Assembly (NCBI GenBank): GCA_964653235.1
Contig: CAZZCP010000094.1
Coordinates: 1 to 7,576 of the forward strand
DNA length: 7,576 bases
Source of the DNA: CAZZCP01 sp964653235
GTDB lineage: Bacteria > Bdellovibrionota > Bdellovibrionia > Bdellovibrionales > UBA840
Direction of reading: 5' to 3'
How positions within the stretch are numbered: the first letter of the stretch is position 1; each line of letters starts with the position of its first letter. The notes under the pieces were generated by a model that worked only from the letters and a program-made list of their open reading frames with translations, searched no databases and was not told where the DNA came from. Positions 6,749-7,576 of the stretch are shown in pieces. The position numbers were made by a program, and so were the translations under genes.

Positions 6749-7576
6749 TCAACTACGTTTCAATAGATCTAACAAGATATTATGTATCTCAGCTACGCTC
6801 TTAATCTGCCCCGTCAGATAAGCAAAGATAACATCAATTCCTAACTCTCTTACAGCCTCTTCTGCCGGATTGACTGGATCGGGAGTGGGTGCCTGGGTTA
6901 AAATATCGCCAATCTGACTCGGATCTAAAATCACTTCTCCCTCTTCTGGCTCATCTGCAGTAGTCTGCGGATTTTGCTGCTCGGCCACGAGCTCTTGAAA
7001 TATCTCAATCAATCTTGAACGAGGAACTTGTGATAAGGTTGATGAGACACTCGCTTGCAAAATCAGTTTATTGGCAACAGGATTGCTTCTGGGATTTGCA
7101 GCAAAGATGTCACTGCCAATACGAATCGCATTCCAGCCCTCAGGCACTCTTTCACTGGTCGGATCAATTCTGTGAACTCCAAAAATATCTAATATTTCAT
7201 TGCTCTTAGCCACATCGGTATAGGTATAGGCTGAAGCAGCCACTTGCTCGACCAACTCTGTGCGAAGAAGTGTTTCAGCCTCAGGGAGATCGAGAAAACG
7301 GCTCGTATCTGATAAAATTGGCTTATTGATTCTCATCGCATCACCGAAGTCAAAGCGAACTTGCTGTAATCCTATAGGCTCAGGAAAAGGAAAACTTTCA
7401 ACCACATTATTGGTAATAACACTCTCTAAAGTTCCTAATATAGGTCCACGTAGAGCGGGATGATCTAAGAAATTACCTAATTGTTTATCAAAAATGATCG
7501 AATCCAATTCTTCGGCGAGCAAATACTTGGCTGCCAGCAGTTTGTCTGCATACTTACCGCGAATATCAATTTGATC
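6749..7576 (-). CDS. Unrecognised protein, C-terminal 275 residues (5' end outside window)
   Basis: The minus-strand frame is open to the right edge of the window, so the gene is cut at its 5' end. A TTG at 7522 could be called as a start, but 18 further in-frame codons (DQIDIRGKYADKLLAAKY) run up to the edge without a stop, so it is better read as internal. The fragment is soluble-looking, with no membrane segment. It opens with a helical part (GKYADKLLAAKYLLAEELDSIIFDKQLGNFLDHP) and goes on through mixed alpha/beta sequence (SFPFPEPIGLQQVRFDF, WNAIRIGSDIFAANPRSNPVANKLIL). Then come an acidic, Pro-rich linker (TTADEPEEGEVILD) and a short C-terminal helical segment ending LLDLLKRS. I cannot name a family with confidence. 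The opening faintly recalls the C-terminal part of large zinc-dependent metalloproteases (DUF5117 type), but no HExxH region is in view, so this is only a guess. A terminator follows at 6688-6713. Confidence 0.8.
   Translation of the reverse strand, partial: DQIDIRGKYADKLLAAKYLLAEELDSIIFDKQLGNFLDHPALRGPILGTLESVITNNVVESFPFPEPIGLQQVRFDFGDAMRINKPILSDTSRFLDLPEAETLLRTELVEQVAASAYTYTDVAKSNEILDIFGVHRIDPTSERVPEGWNAIRIGSDIFAANPRSNPVANKLILQASVSSTLSQVPRSRLIEIFQELVAEQQNPQTTADEPEEGEVILDPSQIGDILTQAPTPDPVNPAEEAVRELGIDVIFAYLTGQIKSVAEIHNILLDLLKRS

Noticed and set aside
1..7576. CRISPR arrays, tRNA or rRNA genes, insertion sequences, toxin-antitoxin or defence systems
   Set aside because: No spaced repeat arrays, tRNA-like cloverleaf, transposase or terminal inverted repeats were seen. 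The window is almost fully occupied by conserved housekeeping-type genes.

Overview
The window is visibly AT-rich DNA from a Gram-negative (diderm) bacterium. This follows from an outer-membrane Omp85 barrel protein, a TamB-type periplasm-spanning protein, and the proteobacterial-type ClpS/ClpA pair. Codon use and gene style would suit a Bdellovibrionota or deltaproteobacteria-like lineage, but that placement is inference and not firm. A run of 10 N inside clpA shows that this is a draft scaffold, possibly a metagenome bin.

Layout, left half (+ strand): the 3' end of tamB (1-825, cut by the left edge) overlaps by 4 bp a complete Omp85/BamA-TamA family gene (822-3569). Its product has a signal peptide, about seven POTRA-like repeats and a C-terminal beta barrel. 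After a 24-bp gap come clpS (3594-3908) and clpA (3905-6205), which also overlap by 4 bp. No terminator is visible between any of these genes, so all four could share one transcript. They form two functional pairs: envelope assembly or transport (TamB with its Omp85 partner) and N-degron proteolysis (the ClpS adaptor with the ClpA unfoldase, which would feed a ClpP encoded elsewhere).

Layout, right half (- strand): clpA meets head-on a small gene for a stand-alone cyclic-nucleotide-binding-like domain protein (6202-6630), with the two stop codons overlapping. Upstream of it are a 118-bp spacer holding a strong rho-independent terminator and the 3' part of an unrecognised gene (6749 to the right edge).

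The most notable point is probably an assembly artefact rather than biology. At the scaffold gap in clpA the D2 Walker A motif appears twice. The stretch between the copies reads as HslU, not ClpA. Removing 57 bp restores an ordinary ClpA of 747 residues in frame. I found no convincing evidence of a novel defence, mobile or RNA-based system. The most biologically interesting points are the long POTRA array of the Omp85 encoded directly behind tamB, and the cNMP-fold protein that lacks the usual phosphate-binding arginine.
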